Positions 26,536 to 36,062 of a stretch of 64,000 nucleotides of DNA are shown piece by piece. Every line of letters begins with the position of its first letter. Within the stretch, counting starts at the first letter, position 1. The notes under the pieces were generated by a model. It was not told the DNA's origin and did not search any database. It saw only the letters and a list, made by a program, of their open reading frames with translations. The stretch is from Crocosphaera sp. GTDB taxonomy: Bacteria > Cyanobacteriota > Cyanobacteriia > Cyanobacteriales > Microcystaceae. The DNA lies in the NCBI RefSeq assembly GCF_030064895.1, contig NZ_JASJEB010000011.1, forward strand, positions 1 to 64,000, given 5' to 3'. Position numbers and translations under genes: made by a program.

Positions 26536-26683
26536 GATATTTTAACAGACATTTTATTTTTTGTTTTAGATATCGTGATATGCCTATTTTAGCATAAAAG
26601 ATAAAATGCCCAAAAATACCTCTTAATTCACTTAAAATCAAGGAGTAATTTCATTGTTTCTGTTTCTTTTTCTAAAGAGCAGT

Positions 26684-27766
26684 TTAGTCTATTTTTGTTA
26701 TTGGTTTTTCTGCTTCTAATTTGGGAATTAAATAAAGATTTTGTAATAATACTCCTGCCCCAGCAACCCAAGGAGGCAAAATTAATGCTCCTAAAATTCC
26801 TAATAGTTGAACCCCACTTAAAACAGCTAATAATTGATACAAGGGAGGGACATTAACGGAGGAACCAACTAATAAAGGATCAAGGACATAAGTTTCTACA
26901 TTTTGGATAATTAAAAATAATAAAAGTACCCAAAGAAATAACCATCCTCCTTGAGCAACCGCTACAATTAAAGCAGGAATAGAACCTAAAACGGGACCAA
27001 AGAAAGGGATTAAATTAGTAATTCCAGCAATGGTTCCCAAACCCAAAGCGAACTCACCAATTCCTAAAAATTTTAAGCCCAAACTAACTGCTAAACCGAG
27101 AATAAAAGAAACTAATAATCTTCCTTGAATATATCCACCCATTCTTTGACTAACTGGTATTACCTGCGCTTTTAATTTCTCATTCCAAGGGGTAGGAAAT
27201 AAACTGACAATACCATTAATTAATTTTTGGGAACCTGATAACATATAACCCGATAAGAGGATTGCTAAAAACACATTTAAAATTCCTCCGACAATACCCC
27301 GCGTTAGATCACTAACCCCGATTAATAATTTTTGACTTGATTTGAATGTCCAAGATACAACAGATTGTAAATTAAATTGTTGATTAATAAATTCTAGTAT
27401 TTCTGGTTCTGTAAACCCTTTATTTGTCATGAACAATTCAATTTGTTTGTTTAATGTTTCTATGTATCCTGGTAGTTTTTCTAATAAAAGTTGAAGCTGT
27501 GCAATTATAGTTGGACCCAATAATAAGCCTATTCCTGTTAATAATAATATCAACATTAAATAAACAGAAATAACAGAAAACCAGCGAGGAGTTCCAACAT
27601 TTTCAACACTTTTCACTAAAGGACTTAAGGTAGATGCAATGACAATAGCAATCATCAAAATAATAATTAATCCTTTTAGTTGCCACAATAATAATAATAA
27701 AAATGCAGCACTACCAATGATTAATAAATTAGATAAAGAGAGGGCTATTTTTTGTTTAGTAATCAT
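26684..27766 (-). CDS. AI-2E-family (PerM/UPF0118) transporter
   Basis: 360 residues with seven to eight helices. It has the typical N-terminal helix pair and long loop (LLEKLPGYIETLNKQIELF), then PFFGPVLGSIPALIVA and LDPLLVGSSVNVPPL near the end, both family landmarks. The family exports varied small solutes and the substrate cannot be inferred. The start codon overlaps the preceding S9 peptidase gene by 11 bp, so the two form a small operon. Confidence 0.88.
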   Translation of the reverse strand: MITKQKIALSLSNLLIIGSAAFLLLLLWQLKGLIIILMIAIVIASTLSPLVKSVENVGTPRWFSVISVYLMLILLLTGIGLLLGPTIIAQLQLLLEKLPGYIETLNKQIELFMTNKGFTEPEILEFINQQFNLQSVVSWTFKSSQKLLIGVSDLTRGIVGGILNVFLAILLSGYMLSGSQKLINGIVSLFPTPWNEKLKAQVIPVSQRMGGYIQGRLLVSFILGLAVSLGLKFLGIGEFALGLGTIAGITNLIPFFGPVLGSIPALIVAVAQGGWLFLWVLLLFLIIQNVETYVLDPLLVGSSVNVPPLYQLLAVLSGVQLLGILGALILPPWVAGAGVLLQNLYLIPKLEAEKPITKID

Positions 27767-29693
27767 AATTTAAAATAGTAATAGGTTGTAAAGTTTCAGC
27801 AGTAGTAAACTTAAAAATACGAGAATAAAAATAAAATTCGCTATCTAAAGCATACTTGATATTATCGGCTTGCCGAAACCCGTGTTGTTCCCCTTCAAAG
27901 GGAACATACGCCACTGGAATTCCTTTTTTTGTAAGAGATTCTAACATCATTTCTGCTTGATTTGGAGGCACTACTTTATCCTCTAATCCTTGGAAAAATA
28001 TTACAGGACAATTTAATTTATTTGTAAAATTAATGGGCGATCGCTGTTCATAAATTTCTTTTTCTTCGGGGTATTTACCTATTAACCTATCTAGGTAACG
28101 AGATTCAAATTTATGGGTATCTTTAGCCAATGATTCTAAATCACTCACCCCATAATAACTGGCTCCTGCTTTAAAAGTATCATCAAAAGTTAAGGCTGCT
28201 AAAGTAGTATAACCGCCGGCACTTCCCCCCGAAATAGCCAAGCGATCGCCGTCTACTTTACCTTGATTAACTAAATATTTTGCTCCATTAATACAATCAT
28301 TTACATCAACAACACCCCAATTTTTATCTAACCGTTGACGATAAGCTTTTCCGAACCCTATACTTCCCCCATAGTTAACATCAAGATAACCAAATCCTCG
28401 ACTTGTCCAATATTGAATTTTCAAACTGAAACTAGGGTTTGCTGCTGCTGTGGGACCGCCATGACTTTTTACTAATAAAGGCGGTAATTCTCCATCAGGA
28501 AAACTATAATCTTTATTCTGGGGAGGATAATACCAAGCATAAGCATTTAATCCATTTTCTGTGGGAAATTCAATCAATTCTGGTTCAGAAAAATAACCAT
28601 AATCAAGATCAATATTGCTAGAAGTCTTTAATATTTTAGTTTGACTTAAATTCAAATCCAAATAAATAACAGATGTAGGGTCTATTGTCGATGAACCAAT
28701 GAATACAACCTTATTTCCATGACTATGAAGAGAAGCAATATTACTATAAGGAAGTTCTAAAATACTCAGTTGTCTATCAGGAATATTTAAAGTTCCTAAA
28801 TACCAACGTCCATCCTGAGTATAAGTACAGATAATTTCCTCTTCCGATATAAACGTATAAGTGGATAATCCAAACACCCAATGAGGATAAGAAAATTCAG
28901 CAGTTAAAGGAAAAATAGGGACGTTATTAACCTGATTTTTGTAACAATAAAGATTAGACCAGCCAGATTTATCACTGACATAATATAATTGACAATCTGG
29001 CGACCACTTAGGTTCATTAATAGACTCATCTATGTCCCCTGCAATCCATTTTATATCCTTTAATGAGCCATCACTTTCTATATTACCTAACCATAATTTT
29101 GTTCCATCCCAAGGCATATTAGGATGATTCCAACTAATCCAAGCAAGTTGTTTGCCATCTGGACTTAAACGGGGAGAGGAATAAAAATCATCCCCTTCTA
29201 TTAGTGTATTTATTTCTCCAGTAGTGAGATCAATAGCAACAATTTTATTTTCACATTCCCTATCAATAAAACTATGATCTTCACAGACACTAATTAAGCG
29301 ATTATGAGCATTATCTAATATAAAATCAGCGTAACGAAATTGATTATCAGGGGTTAAAGGTTTAGCTTCTTCATTAGGTAACTTTTGATAGAGACGTTGA
29401 TCTTGAAAATTAACAAAATAAACAACCCCATTACTCACTAAAAAAGAACCACCGCCATATTCATGGACACGAGTACGAACATTAAAAGGTTGGGTCGTAA
29501 TCTCTGTAATTTGACCATCAGAACTATATTTAACCAAAACATTTCGTCCCTTTTCTTGGGGTCTTCCTTCTAACCAATAAACATCATTATTATCGAAAAA
29601 AACACCGCCTAATCCAATACTTTTGGCAACAATTAAATCAGAAGTGATCGGCGATTTCCAAGAACCAAACGGAGCTATTGTAGGTGATGACAT
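27756..29693 (-). CDS. S9-family prolyl oligopeptidase/acylaminoacyl-peptidase
   Basis: 645 residues. The N-terminal ~370 residues form a beta-propeller (YGGGSFLVSNGVVYF, SPRLSPDGKQLAWISW). The C-terminal alpha/beta-hydrolase has the nucleophile in GGSAGGYT (~490), an Asp in GLEDKVVPP and the His in GEQHGFRQ. The catalytic triad is intact. No signal peptide is visible, so a cytoplasmic peptidase of short or N-acylated peptides is likely. The gene overlaps the AI-2E transporter gene by 11 bp. Confidence 0.92.
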   Translation of the reverse strand: MSSPTIAPFGSWKSPITSDLIVAKSIGLGGVFFDNNDVYWLEGRPQEKGRNVLVKYSSDGQITEITTQPFNVRTRVHEYGGGSFLVSNGVVYFVNFQDQRLYQKLPNEEAKPLTPDNQFRYADFILDNAHNRLISVCEDHSFIDRECENKIVAIDLTTGEINTLIEGDDFYSSPRLSPDGKQLAWISWNHPNMPWDGTKLWLGNIESDGSLKDIKWIAGDIDESINEPKWSPDCQLYYVSDKSGWSNLYCYKNQVNNVPIFPLTAEFSYPHWVFGLSTYTFISEEEIICTYTQDGRWYLGTLNIPDRQLSILELPYSNIASLHSHGNKVVFIGSSTIDPTSVIYLDLNLSQTKILKTSSNIDLDYGYFSEPELIEFPTENGLNAYAWYYPPQNKDYSFPDGELPPLLVKSHGGPTAAANPSFSLKIQYWTSRGFGYLDVNYGGSIGFGKAYRQRLDKNWGVVDVNDCINGAKYLVNQGKVDGDRLAISGGSAGGYTTLAALTFDDTFKAGASYYGVSDLESLAKDTHKFESRYLDRLIGKYPEEKEIYEQRSPINFTNKLNCPVIFFQGLEDKVVPPNQAEMMLESLTKKGIPVAYVPFEGEQHGFRQADNIKYALDSEFYFYSRIFKFTTAETLQPITILNYDY

Positions 29694-29916
29694 AATAAGA
29701 GTTTCAAGGATTTAAAATTTACAATACTTGTAAGTATTTAGCAGTCAGTATTCATCTTTCAGCTAGTACATGAAAATGCTAAGCATTCGTTTAATTCTCT
29801 AAATTCCTTCCAATACTTTACCTTATTTTAAGCTAAATTAAGTTTAGGGAACGTCAAACCCATAACAAGGGTCAATTATAACGATAATTAAGCAGAAAAG
29901 CATGGGAGTAGTGGCA

Positions 29917-30966
29917 ATGGCTAAAATACGGGTAGGATTATTATTCGGTGGAAGATCAGGAGAACACGAGGTTTCCATCAATTCGGCACAAGCTATTGCT
30001 CAAGCGTTGCAAACAGGAGATAATAGCAATAAATACGATATTATACCCGTATATATCCAAAAAAATGGTGTTTGGATCGCAGGAGACACAGCAAATCAAG
30101 TTCTAGAAAGCAAAACCCCTCTCCCTCCAGAAGACACAAACCCCTCTCAATTATGGCAGTTTCCCTCGCAACTTCAAGATGTAGAGGTCTGGTTTCCCGT
30201 TTTACACGGTCCCAATGGAGAAGATGGCACCATTCAAGGGTTATTAACCTTAATGCAGGTTCCTTTCGTGGGCAGTGGAGTGTTAGGATCAGCCGTGGGT
30301 ATGGATAAAATTGCTATGAAAATGGCCTTTGCTCAAGCTGGACTGCCTCAAGTTAAATATCAGGCCGTTGAGCGATCGCAAATTTGGTCTAACCCCTGTA
30401 TTTTTCCTAAACTCTGTGACGATATCGAAGCAGCGTTGGGCTATCCTTGCTTTGTTAAACCAGCTAATCTGGGGTCATCGGTGGGTATTGCTAAAGTGCG
30501 ATCGCATTCCGAGTTAGAAGCAGCTTTAGATAGTGCAGCAAGTTACGATCGACGCATTGTTATCGAAGCAGGAGTTAACGCCAGAGAGTTAGAATGTGCT
30601 GTGTTAGGGAATGATAACCCCAAAGCTTCTGTGGTGGGAGAAATTACTTTTGATAGTGATTTTTATGACTACGAAACTAAGTATACAGAAGGTCGTTCTC
30701 AGGTACATATTCCTGCTAATTTACCAGAAAAAATTGTTGCTCAAATCCAAGAAATGGCCGTCCAAGCGTTTAAAACTGTTGACGCTGCTGGTTTAAGTAG
30801 AGTGGACTTTTTCTATGTACAAGAAACCGAAGCCATTTATATCAATGAAATCAATACTTTGCCAGGATTTACTAAATTTAGTATGTATCCTCAACTATGG
30901 CAAGCAACAGGTATCAGTTTTGAAGAATTAGTTGATCAATTACTACAATTAGCCTTAGAAAAATAA
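29917..30966 (+). CDS. ddl: D-alanine--D-alanine ligase
   Basis: About 349 residues from ATG 29917, chosen because GGGAG lies 8 bp upstream and the family normally starts [12 protein letters not shown]. An upstream ATG at 29902 would add five residues. ATP-grasp features are present: [43 protein letters not shown] and [17 protein letters not shown]. It makes D-Ala-D-Ala for peptidoglycan. It is monocistronic, followed by C-rich tandem ATAATCCCC-like repeats. Confidence 0.95.
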   Translation: MAKIRVGLLFGGRSGEHEVSINSAQAIAQALQTGDNSNKYDIIPVYIQKNGVWIAGDTANQVLESKTPLPPEDTNPSQLWQFPSQLQDVEVWFPVLHGPNGEDGTIQGLLTLMQVPFVGSGVLGSAVGMDKIAMKMAFAQAGLPQVKYQAVERSQIWSNPCIFPKLCDDIEAALGYPCFVKPANLGSSVGIAKVRSHSELEAALDSAASYDRRIVIEAGVNARELECAVLGNDNPKASVVGEITFDSDFYDYETKYTEGRSQVHIPANLPEKIVAQIQEMAVQAFKTVDAAGLSRVDFFYVQETEAIYINEINTLPGFTKFSMYPQLWQATGISFEELVDQLLQLALEK

Positions 30967-31077
30967 TTAATATTGGTTCTAATCTTCCCACACTCCCCAT
31001 ACTCCCCATAATCCCCATAATCCCCATTTCATTAATTTTTCCAGCTTAACCGAGTAGTTATTAAGTTATGACTTCAT

Positions 31078-31446
31078 TCACCCTGCCCAAGTTTTTAATA
31101 GCCATCCGACAACAACTCCTAAGCCACCAAAGCGAATAATTTGCCAAAATACTTCACCTAATAATCCCTGACGAATTCCCTGCCAGAATAGAGTATTGAG
31201 GTCTTGATCGCTTAATAAAGTAGTTTCTAGATCAATGATTAACTCTTGCAATTTTTCATTTATCTTCTCTACTTCTGCGGTATCTTCTGGAGAAACAGTG
31301 TTTAATCTTTCTTCTAAGTCTAATTTTTGCTTTTGTGACTGTTGAACCTGTTTATGACGTTCTTTGAGTTTGAGCAGCGATCGCTCCACTTCCATCAAAG
31401 TTGTTTCAAATTCTTCGTCAGGGTTTGGGGACTGATTCGATTCCAT
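31078..31446 (-). CDS. Conserved hypothetical protein, coiled coil plus C-terminal helix
   Basis: 122 residues from ATG 31446 (MESNQSPNPDEEFETTL). A charged coiled coil (LLKLKERHKQVQQSQKQKL) fills the middle, and the C-terminus has a hydrophobic amphipathic segment ending IIRFGGLGVVVGWLLKTW. A longer frame would start at 31521 inside the divergent neighbour, so the shorter start is preferred. Function unknown; it may be membrane-attached. Confidence 0.65.
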   Translation of the reverse strand: MESNQSPNPDEEFETTLMEVERSLLKLKERHKQVQQSQKQKLDLEERLNTVSPEDTAEVEKINEKLQELIIDLETTLLSDQDLNTLFWQGIRQGLLGEVFWQIIRFGGLGVVVGWLLKTWAG

Positions 31447-31519
31447 AGAAAGACAGTTATTCGGTAAACTTAAGGTAGAGCAGTGTTTAAATTGCTCTCT
31501 TATTATTTTAAACTTAACC

Positions 31520-31801
31520 ATGTCTTCTATGTCTCAAGTTTCTCAAAGCGAGTCACTACAATCCGCTTCTTCCCTAGAATTAGCTCAAACTATAGCGCAA
31601 CAGTTAAGTATTACCCCCAAAGATTGGCACCGTCTTAAAGGCGATCGCCAAGCACAAGCGAAACAACAACTGGCCACAGCTTTAGTATTTTTACTCAACA
31701 ATGAACCTGATGAGGCTTTAGCCCACATTAATCAGGCCGCTGGATGGTTAGATCGTTCCGTTTCTCCCCTTCCTTGTCCTGGCCATGGACCCAAAAGTTA
31801 G
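31520..31801 (+). CDS. Conserved cyanobacterial hypothetical protein (DUF6439-like)
   Basis: 93 residues, helical, with SITPKDWHRLKGDRQAQAKQ and LNNEPDEALAHINQAAGWLD, ending in a Cys-Pro-Gly tail. It resembles a short cyanobacterial family I associate with DUF6439. The function is unknown. Start may be at 31520 or at the ATG nine bases later. It is divergent from the gene at 31446. Confidence 0.65.
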   Translation: MSSMSQVSQSESLQSASSLELAQTIAQQLSITPKDWHRLKGDRQAQAKQQLATALVFLLNNEPDEALAHINQAAGWLDRSVSPLPCPGHGPKS

Positions 31802-31812
31802 TCGAGAATTCA

Positions 31813-31988
31813 AGTAGGGTGGGCAAGTTAGAAACTTATAGCAGTTCCCATACTTGTGATCTACTGAGTTTTCTAGTTTTAGGAGTTAGGAGTTCGGAGT
31901 TCGGAAGCGCGATATTAAGTGTACATATTGAGTCCAACAAACGCTATATCTGGACTACTTAATATGTAGAAAATTTTGCCCACCTTCC
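31813..31988. repeat. GTAGGGTGGGC...GCCCACC element with element B nested inside
   Basis: GTAGGGTGGGCAA at 31814-31826 is balanced by TTGCCCACCTTCCC near 31975-31988. Between them sits a complete copy of fold-back element B (31837-31948). This looks like one small element inserted in another. It occupies most of the gene-free stretch 31802-32240. Confidence 0.65.
31837..31948 (+). repeat. Fold-back element B, copy 2
   Basis: 112 bp starting TATAGCAGTTCCCATACTTG and ending in CGCTATA, with GGAGTTC heptamers in the middle. The right arm is more degraded than in the 32722 copy, with TGTACA still recognisable. Confidence 0.75.
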
Positions 31989-32137
31989 CAAACTGGTTTT
32001 TAATACTCCTTGATAAAACAGTCTTTCAGGGAGAATGTAAGCAGAAATGTTTAATATTGAAGCAAAATTTTGAAATATGTTCTGATAAAGGGTATGATCC
32101 AGATGGATTAACAACTTGTACAAACTAAGGTGAACAA

Positions 32138-32179
32138 ATGAAAAAGCTCATTTCTTCTCCATTAAATTTTAGCCAGTGA
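32138..32179 (+). other. 13-residue leader-like reading frame before a terminator
   Basis: ATG 32138 to TGA 32179 encodes MKKLISSPLNFSQ. An AAGGTG ribosome site lies 5-10 bp upstream, and the stop codon falls within the first arm of the hairpin at 32173. It may be the start of a truncated gene or a true small leader. In the gene-free stretch 31802-32240 nothing else beyond repeats is seen. Confidence 0.35.
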
Positions 32180-32213
32180 TTCTATCAAGTTCACTGGTTT
32201 CGTTTTTTCTTAT
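32173..32213 (+). terminator. Intrinsic terminator
   Basis: CCAGTGA (32173-32179) pairs with TCACTGG (32191-32197), followed by TTTCGTTTTTT. It follows the 13-codon frame and precedes a gene on the other strand. Confidence 0.6.
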
Positions 32214-32240
32214 AATATTTCTGCATAAGCTTTAATTAAA

Positions 32241-32693
32241 TTAAAAAACCTCAATAAAGCTGTTCATTTCCAAAGGAATATCAGGATCAATATCAAACCA
32301 TACTGTTGCGCCACAGTTTTTCTGGTGTTCTGGATCATAAATCAGGCGGCCAACCCCTGGAATTTTCACCTCATTACACAAGAAACTATGTCCCCCCATT
32401 TTCACGGTAATAACAGGGTGATCGGTCTTATTCATGTTATTCGACCTGATTATCGTCTGATTAACATGAATAAAGGTGTTGATTGTTTGTTTTTGTACTC
32501 GCCAGCGACCTTTTGGCCCTTTATTTTTACGGCTTATTTTCGGCATTCCATTAGAAGATACAGGGATTTGCCAGCGACCATTTTTTTTATAGGCTCCTTC
32601 AATACGACCGTCCATAGCTAGTTTTCGGACACGCTGAATGGATAAGTGAAGTCGACAAGCAGCTTTAGTTGTTCCAATATAAGTTATTGTCAT
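32241..32693 (-). CDS. Helix-turn-helix protein of unknown role
   Basis: 150 residues from ATG 32693 (MTITYIGTTKAACRLHLSIQ). The N-terminal region looks like an excisionase/MerR-type helix-turn-helix: GTTKAACRLHLS, VRKLAMDGRIEGAY, then KNGRWQIP. The rest (HSFLCNEVKIPGVGRLIYDP) is a small unassigned domain. It sits between repeats and transposon remnants, so an accessory or mobile origin is likely. Target and function are unknown. Confidence 0.6.
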   Translation of the reverse strand: MTITYIGTTKAACRLHLSIQRVRKLAMDGRIEGAYKKNGRWQIPVSSNGMPKISRKNKGPKGRWRVQKQTINTFIHVNQTIIRSNNMNKTDHPVITVKMGGHSFLCNEVKIPGVGRLIYDPEHQKNCGATVWFDIDPDIPLEMNSFIEVF

Positions 32694-32721
32694 TTTACTA
32701 TTGCGCAACAGTTAAAATCAT

Positions 32722-32836
32722 TATATAGCAGTTCCCATACTTGTGAGGTACACAGTTTTCTAGTTTTAGGAGTTCGGAGTTCGGAGTTCGGAGTTATATA
32801 TGAGGTGTACCTCATGACTGTGGGAAATGCTATATA
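32722..32836 (+). repeat. Fold-back element B, copy 3 (best preserved)
   Basis: 115 bp with 32-bp terminal inverted repeats (32722-32753 and 32805-32836) matching at 27 of 32 positions, ends TATATAGCA, and tandem GGAGTTC units in the loop. It has no coding capacity, as for a MITE. Confidence 0.85.
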
Positions 32837-33092
32837 TCACCACGAGTGACGAATAGATTGACACTCCACACCTTAAAAGTGCGTGGATTCTTAAGAGACA
32901 AAAATCATGATTAGGGTTAGCCAAAAACCCCCTAGACACTCGCTCAAAACTGAGTCTGTGCTTACTTTTAAGCAAAATATTGGCACTTCCGTTAATATCG
33001 CTAGAAACTAAATGTTTATCTTTTGTTCGATACAAACCCCGTTTAATTCTTTTGCCAGAAAACTTATGTTTACCGGGGTTATCGGCATTGTA
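32829..33092 (-). pseudogene. C-terminal remnant of an IS200/IS605-type TnpB
   Basis: On the minus strand the frame reads NADNPGKHKFSGKRIKRGLY, then LVSSDINGSANILLK, the typical last part of TnpB with the DxNGSxNI motif. Upstream parts are missing. The bases around 32859-32876 (ACTCCACACC with GTGCGTGGATTC) form the hairpin seen at the right end of such elements. Confidence 0.75.
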
Positions 33093-33096
33093 AACT

Positions 33097-33180
33097 TAGA
33101 GGGAGTGGGAAGGCCCTAAATGCCGGACTAAACATGACCGTGACATTAACGCATCTCAAAATACTTTAGCCGCAAAGTAA
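33097..33180 (+). pseudogene. Second, oppositely oriented TnpB C-terminal scrap
   Basis: The plus strand reads PKCRTKHDRDINASQNTLAA then TAA at 33178-33180. This matches the zinc-finger end of TnpB (C..C..HDRDxNAxxNI), with the first cysteines partly lost. It directly follows the minus-strand remnant, so two different insertion sequences decayed here. Confidence 0.7.
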
Positions 33181-33192
33181 ACCTTAACAATC

Positions 33193-35952
33193 ATGGGAAC
33201 TAAAATGATAAATTTCTACAAAGAAATTAAAAGAATACTACTATTGAGTATTATGTCTTTGTTAACCATATCAATGGTTAATTGTTTTTCAAATTCGGCC
33301 TTAGCCGATAATTTATCCATTCAAGATCGTCGGGGATTTTGGCTAGAAGAGTCAATAATTGCGTGGAATAATGACAATGCTGCAACCTATGAACTCTTGT
33401 ATGATCCTGATAGTAATCTAACCATTCCTAATCGTTCGGGGTCAGGAATTTCTCTAAACAGAGAGGGCAGATTATCGGGGAACAATTACCCAAAATTTCC
33501 TAATTTGGATAACTATTTAGCCTTGCGTATTCCTAACGATCAATTATCACAAGTCAAAGACATCCTCAAAAGTCAAATAGCCATCGCAGCTTATGATAAT
33601 TCGGGAAACTTAATCGATAGTACAGGTCTACAAATCCAAGGGGTTCTCGATGACTTATACGCCTATTCTGGGGAACTTGGGGTCATTTATAACGATGGCA
33701 TACCAGAATTGAAAGTATGGGCCCCCACAGCGCGATCAGTTATTCTCCATCGCTTTAATGATAGTAACTCGGCCACCACTTCCGAAGACACTGCCATGAA
33801 CTTTGATGAGAATACCGGTGTTTGGAGTCTGACAGGCGATCGCAGTTGGGATAAACAATATTATCTTTACGAAATAGCAGTTTATACTCCCAATACTAAC
33901 CGCATCGAAACCAATTTAGTCACCGATCCCTACTCCATTAGCTTGTCCCAAAACAGTCAACGTAGTCAAATTTTAGATATCTACAACGATCCTACCCTCA
34001 AACCGGATGGTTGGGATAGCTTTAGCAAACCTGCCTTTACCGTACCCGAAGATATGGCTATTTATGAAGTTCATGTCAGGGACTTTAGCAGAGACGATCA
34101 AACCGTAGTCCCCAAGGATCGGGGAAAATTTACCGCTTTCACCTACGATGGACGTAATGGCAACGCCCCTTTATCAAAAGGAATGGAACATATTATTAAC
34201 CTTGGCCAATCAGGGTTAACCCATATTCATCTCCTACCGGCCTTTGATATTGGTTCGGTGAATGAAGATCCGAGTCAAGTTCAAGATCCTGACTATAAAG
34301 AACTCAACCAATATAGTGCCAACTCCGATCAACAACAAGGGAAGGTTGTCCAAACCCAGAACCAAGATAGCTTTAACTGGGGTTACGATCCCTATCATTA
34401 TGGGGTTCCCGAAGGCAGTTACGCCACCAATGCTGATGATACCACTCGCATTATAGAATTCCGCAAAATGGTACAAACCCTCAACGAAAATGGGTTACGG
34501 GTGGTGATGGATGTGGTGTATAACCATACTTTTGCCAGTGGGTTAGATCAGACTTCTGTTTTTGATAAAGTGGTTCCTGGTTATTACTATCGCTACGATA
34601 ATAATGGGAATTTACGCAATTCTAGCTGTTGTTCCGATACGGCCGCTGAATTTTCCATGATGGACAAATTAATGGAAGATACCCTAGTTACCTGGGCCAA
34701 AGCTTACAAAGTTGACGGGTTTCGCTTTGATTTAATGAACCTTCATCCCGTGGAAACCATGACTGCGATCAACGATCGCATTCATAAATTAACCCTAGAT
34801 GATGATGGAATTAACGGTCAAGATATTTATTTATATGGGGAAGGTTGGGATTTTGGTTCGGCCAAAGAAAAAGGAATCCATTACGCTGCTCAATTTAACA
34901 TGGCAGGAACTGGAATAGGAACCTTTAACGACAGAATTCGTGATTCTCTTCATGGTGGATATGACCAAGATCCCCTACAAATTCGTCATCAAGGGTTTAT
35001 TAATGGTCTATCCTACGATTGGAATGGCTATGAATATAACAACCGTTATCAAGGAGATTTACGCTATTTCATGGACCGTTTAAGAATTACCTTAGCTGGT
35101 AGTTTACAGGATTACGAAATTATTGATCAAAATAATGATCGGGTCAAAGGACGAGATTTAAACGGAACCGGATACACAAAAGATCCTCAAGAAAGTATCA
35201 ATTATGTCTCGAAACACGATAATGAAACCCTCTATGATTTGAATGTTTTTAAACTCCCCTTTGGAGAAAGAGGTGTTCCTTTCACCAGTATGGATGAAAG
35301 AGTGCGAGCGCAAAATATGGCCTTAGATGTAATTGGGTTTGCCCAAGGAATTCCCTTTTTCCAGATGGCCAGTGATATGTTACGCTCTAAGTCATTAGAT
35401 CGGGATAGTTTTAATTCGGGAGACTGGTTCAACCGAGTGGATTTTAATTATCAAAACAATAATTTTGGCGTAGGTTTACCCATTGAACAAAATAATGGAA
35501 TTCGTTGGAATATTATGAGACCATTGTTAGGCAATAATGATCTTCAACCTGGTTTTGATGATATTAACAAAAGTGTTCAACACCTAAAAGAAGTTCTCGC
35601 CATTCGCAAAAGTTCTCCTTTATTTCGCTTAGAAACTTCTGAGGAAATTAAAAATCGTGTTCACTTTCATAATATGGGTTCCAATCAAAAAGATGGACTG
35701 ATTGCTTTATCTATTGTGGATAATACGGGTGAAGATTTAGATCCCAATTACGAGTATATTGTTGTCTTATTTAATGCCAACAAAATGACTCAAAATATTA
35801 CCATTTCTGAGACTCAAGGAATGGACTTATCTTTACATTCTGTACAACTTAATTCTGAAGATAATGTGGTTAAAAATGCTAATTTTAACGGCAATAATGG
35901 GGAGTTTAGTATTCCGGCAAGAACCACAGCCGTTTTTGTTAGTGTAAATTAA
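33193..35952 (+). CDS. Secreted pullulanase/type I glycogen-debranching enzyme (GH13)
   Basis: 919 residues. A hydrophobic N-terminus (LLLSIMSLLTISMVNCFSNS, ending ALADN) acts as a signal or lipoprotein-like peptide. A CBM48-type domain (IPELKWAPTARSVILHRF-like region) precedes the GH13 barrel. Catalytic nucleophile Asp is in DGFRFDLMN, acid Glu in YLYGEGWDF, and transition-state Asp in SKHDNETL. The motif YNWGYDP of pullulanases appears as NWGYDPYHY. It cleaves alpha-1,6 branches. An exported form implies use of external or periplasmic glucans. Start could be 33193 or 33205. Confidence 0.9.
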   Translation: MGTKMINFYKEIKRILLLSIMSLLTISMVNCFSNSALADNLSIQDRRGFWLEESIIAWNNDNAATYELLYDPDSNLTIPNRSGSGISLNREGRLSGNNYPKFPNLDNYLALRIPNDQLSQVKDILKSQIAIAAYDNSGNLIDSTGLQIQGVLDDLYAYSGELGVIYNDGIPELKVWAPTARSVILHRFNDSNSATTSEDTAMNFDENTGVWSLTGDRSWDKQYYLYEIAVYTPNTNRIETNLVTDPYSISLSQNSQRSQILDIYNDPTLKPDGWDSFSKPAFTVPEDMAIYEVHVRDFSRDDQTVVPKDRGKFTAFTYDGRNGNAPLSKGMEHIINLGQSGLTHIHLLPAFDIGSVNEDPSQVQDPDYKELNQYSANSDQQQGKVVQTQNQDSFNWGYDPYHYGVPEGSYATNADDTTRIIEFRKMVQTLNENGLRVVMDVVYNHTFASGLDQTSVFDKVVPGYYYRYDNNGNLRNSSCCSDTAAEFSMMDKLMEDTLVTWAKAYKVDGFRFDLMNLHPVETMTAINDRIHKLTLDDDGINGQDIYLYGEGWDFGSAKEKGIHYAAQFNMAGTGIGTFNDRIRDSLHGGYDQDPLQIRHQGFINGLSYDWNGYEYNNRYQGDLRYFMDRLRITLAGSLQDYEIIDQNNDRVKGRDLNGTGYTKDPQESINYVSKHDNETLYDLNVFKLPFGERGVPFTSMDERVRAQNMALDVIGFAQGIPFFQMASDMLRSKSLDRDSFNSGDWFNRVDFNYQNNNFGVGLPIEQNNGIRWNIMRPLLGNNDLQPGFDDINKSVQHLKEVLAIRKSSPLFRLETSEEIKNRVHFHNMGSNQKDGLIALSIVDNTGEDLDPNYEYIVVLFNANKMTQNITISETQGMDLSLHSVQLNSEDNVVKNANFNGNNGEFSIPARTTAVFVSVN

Positions 35953-36062
35953 CTAATATCAACTTTGAATTTTGGTTAAATCAGAGATGCCAAAATAACA
36001 AAGAAGTCCACCCAAACAAGCCAGGAGCATCCCATTTTTACAAAAAACTTATCTTGGAGTTT

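Noticed and set aside
32012-32128. A Cys-rich 38-codon frame (GECKQKCLILKQ...)
   Set aside because: It has no start codon or ribosome site and lies in repeat-rich DNA. It may be a gene remnant but cannot be supported.
32646-32849. A 67-codon frame spanning element B
   Set aside because: Most of it is fold-back repeat sequence; the codons are a by-product of the heptamers.
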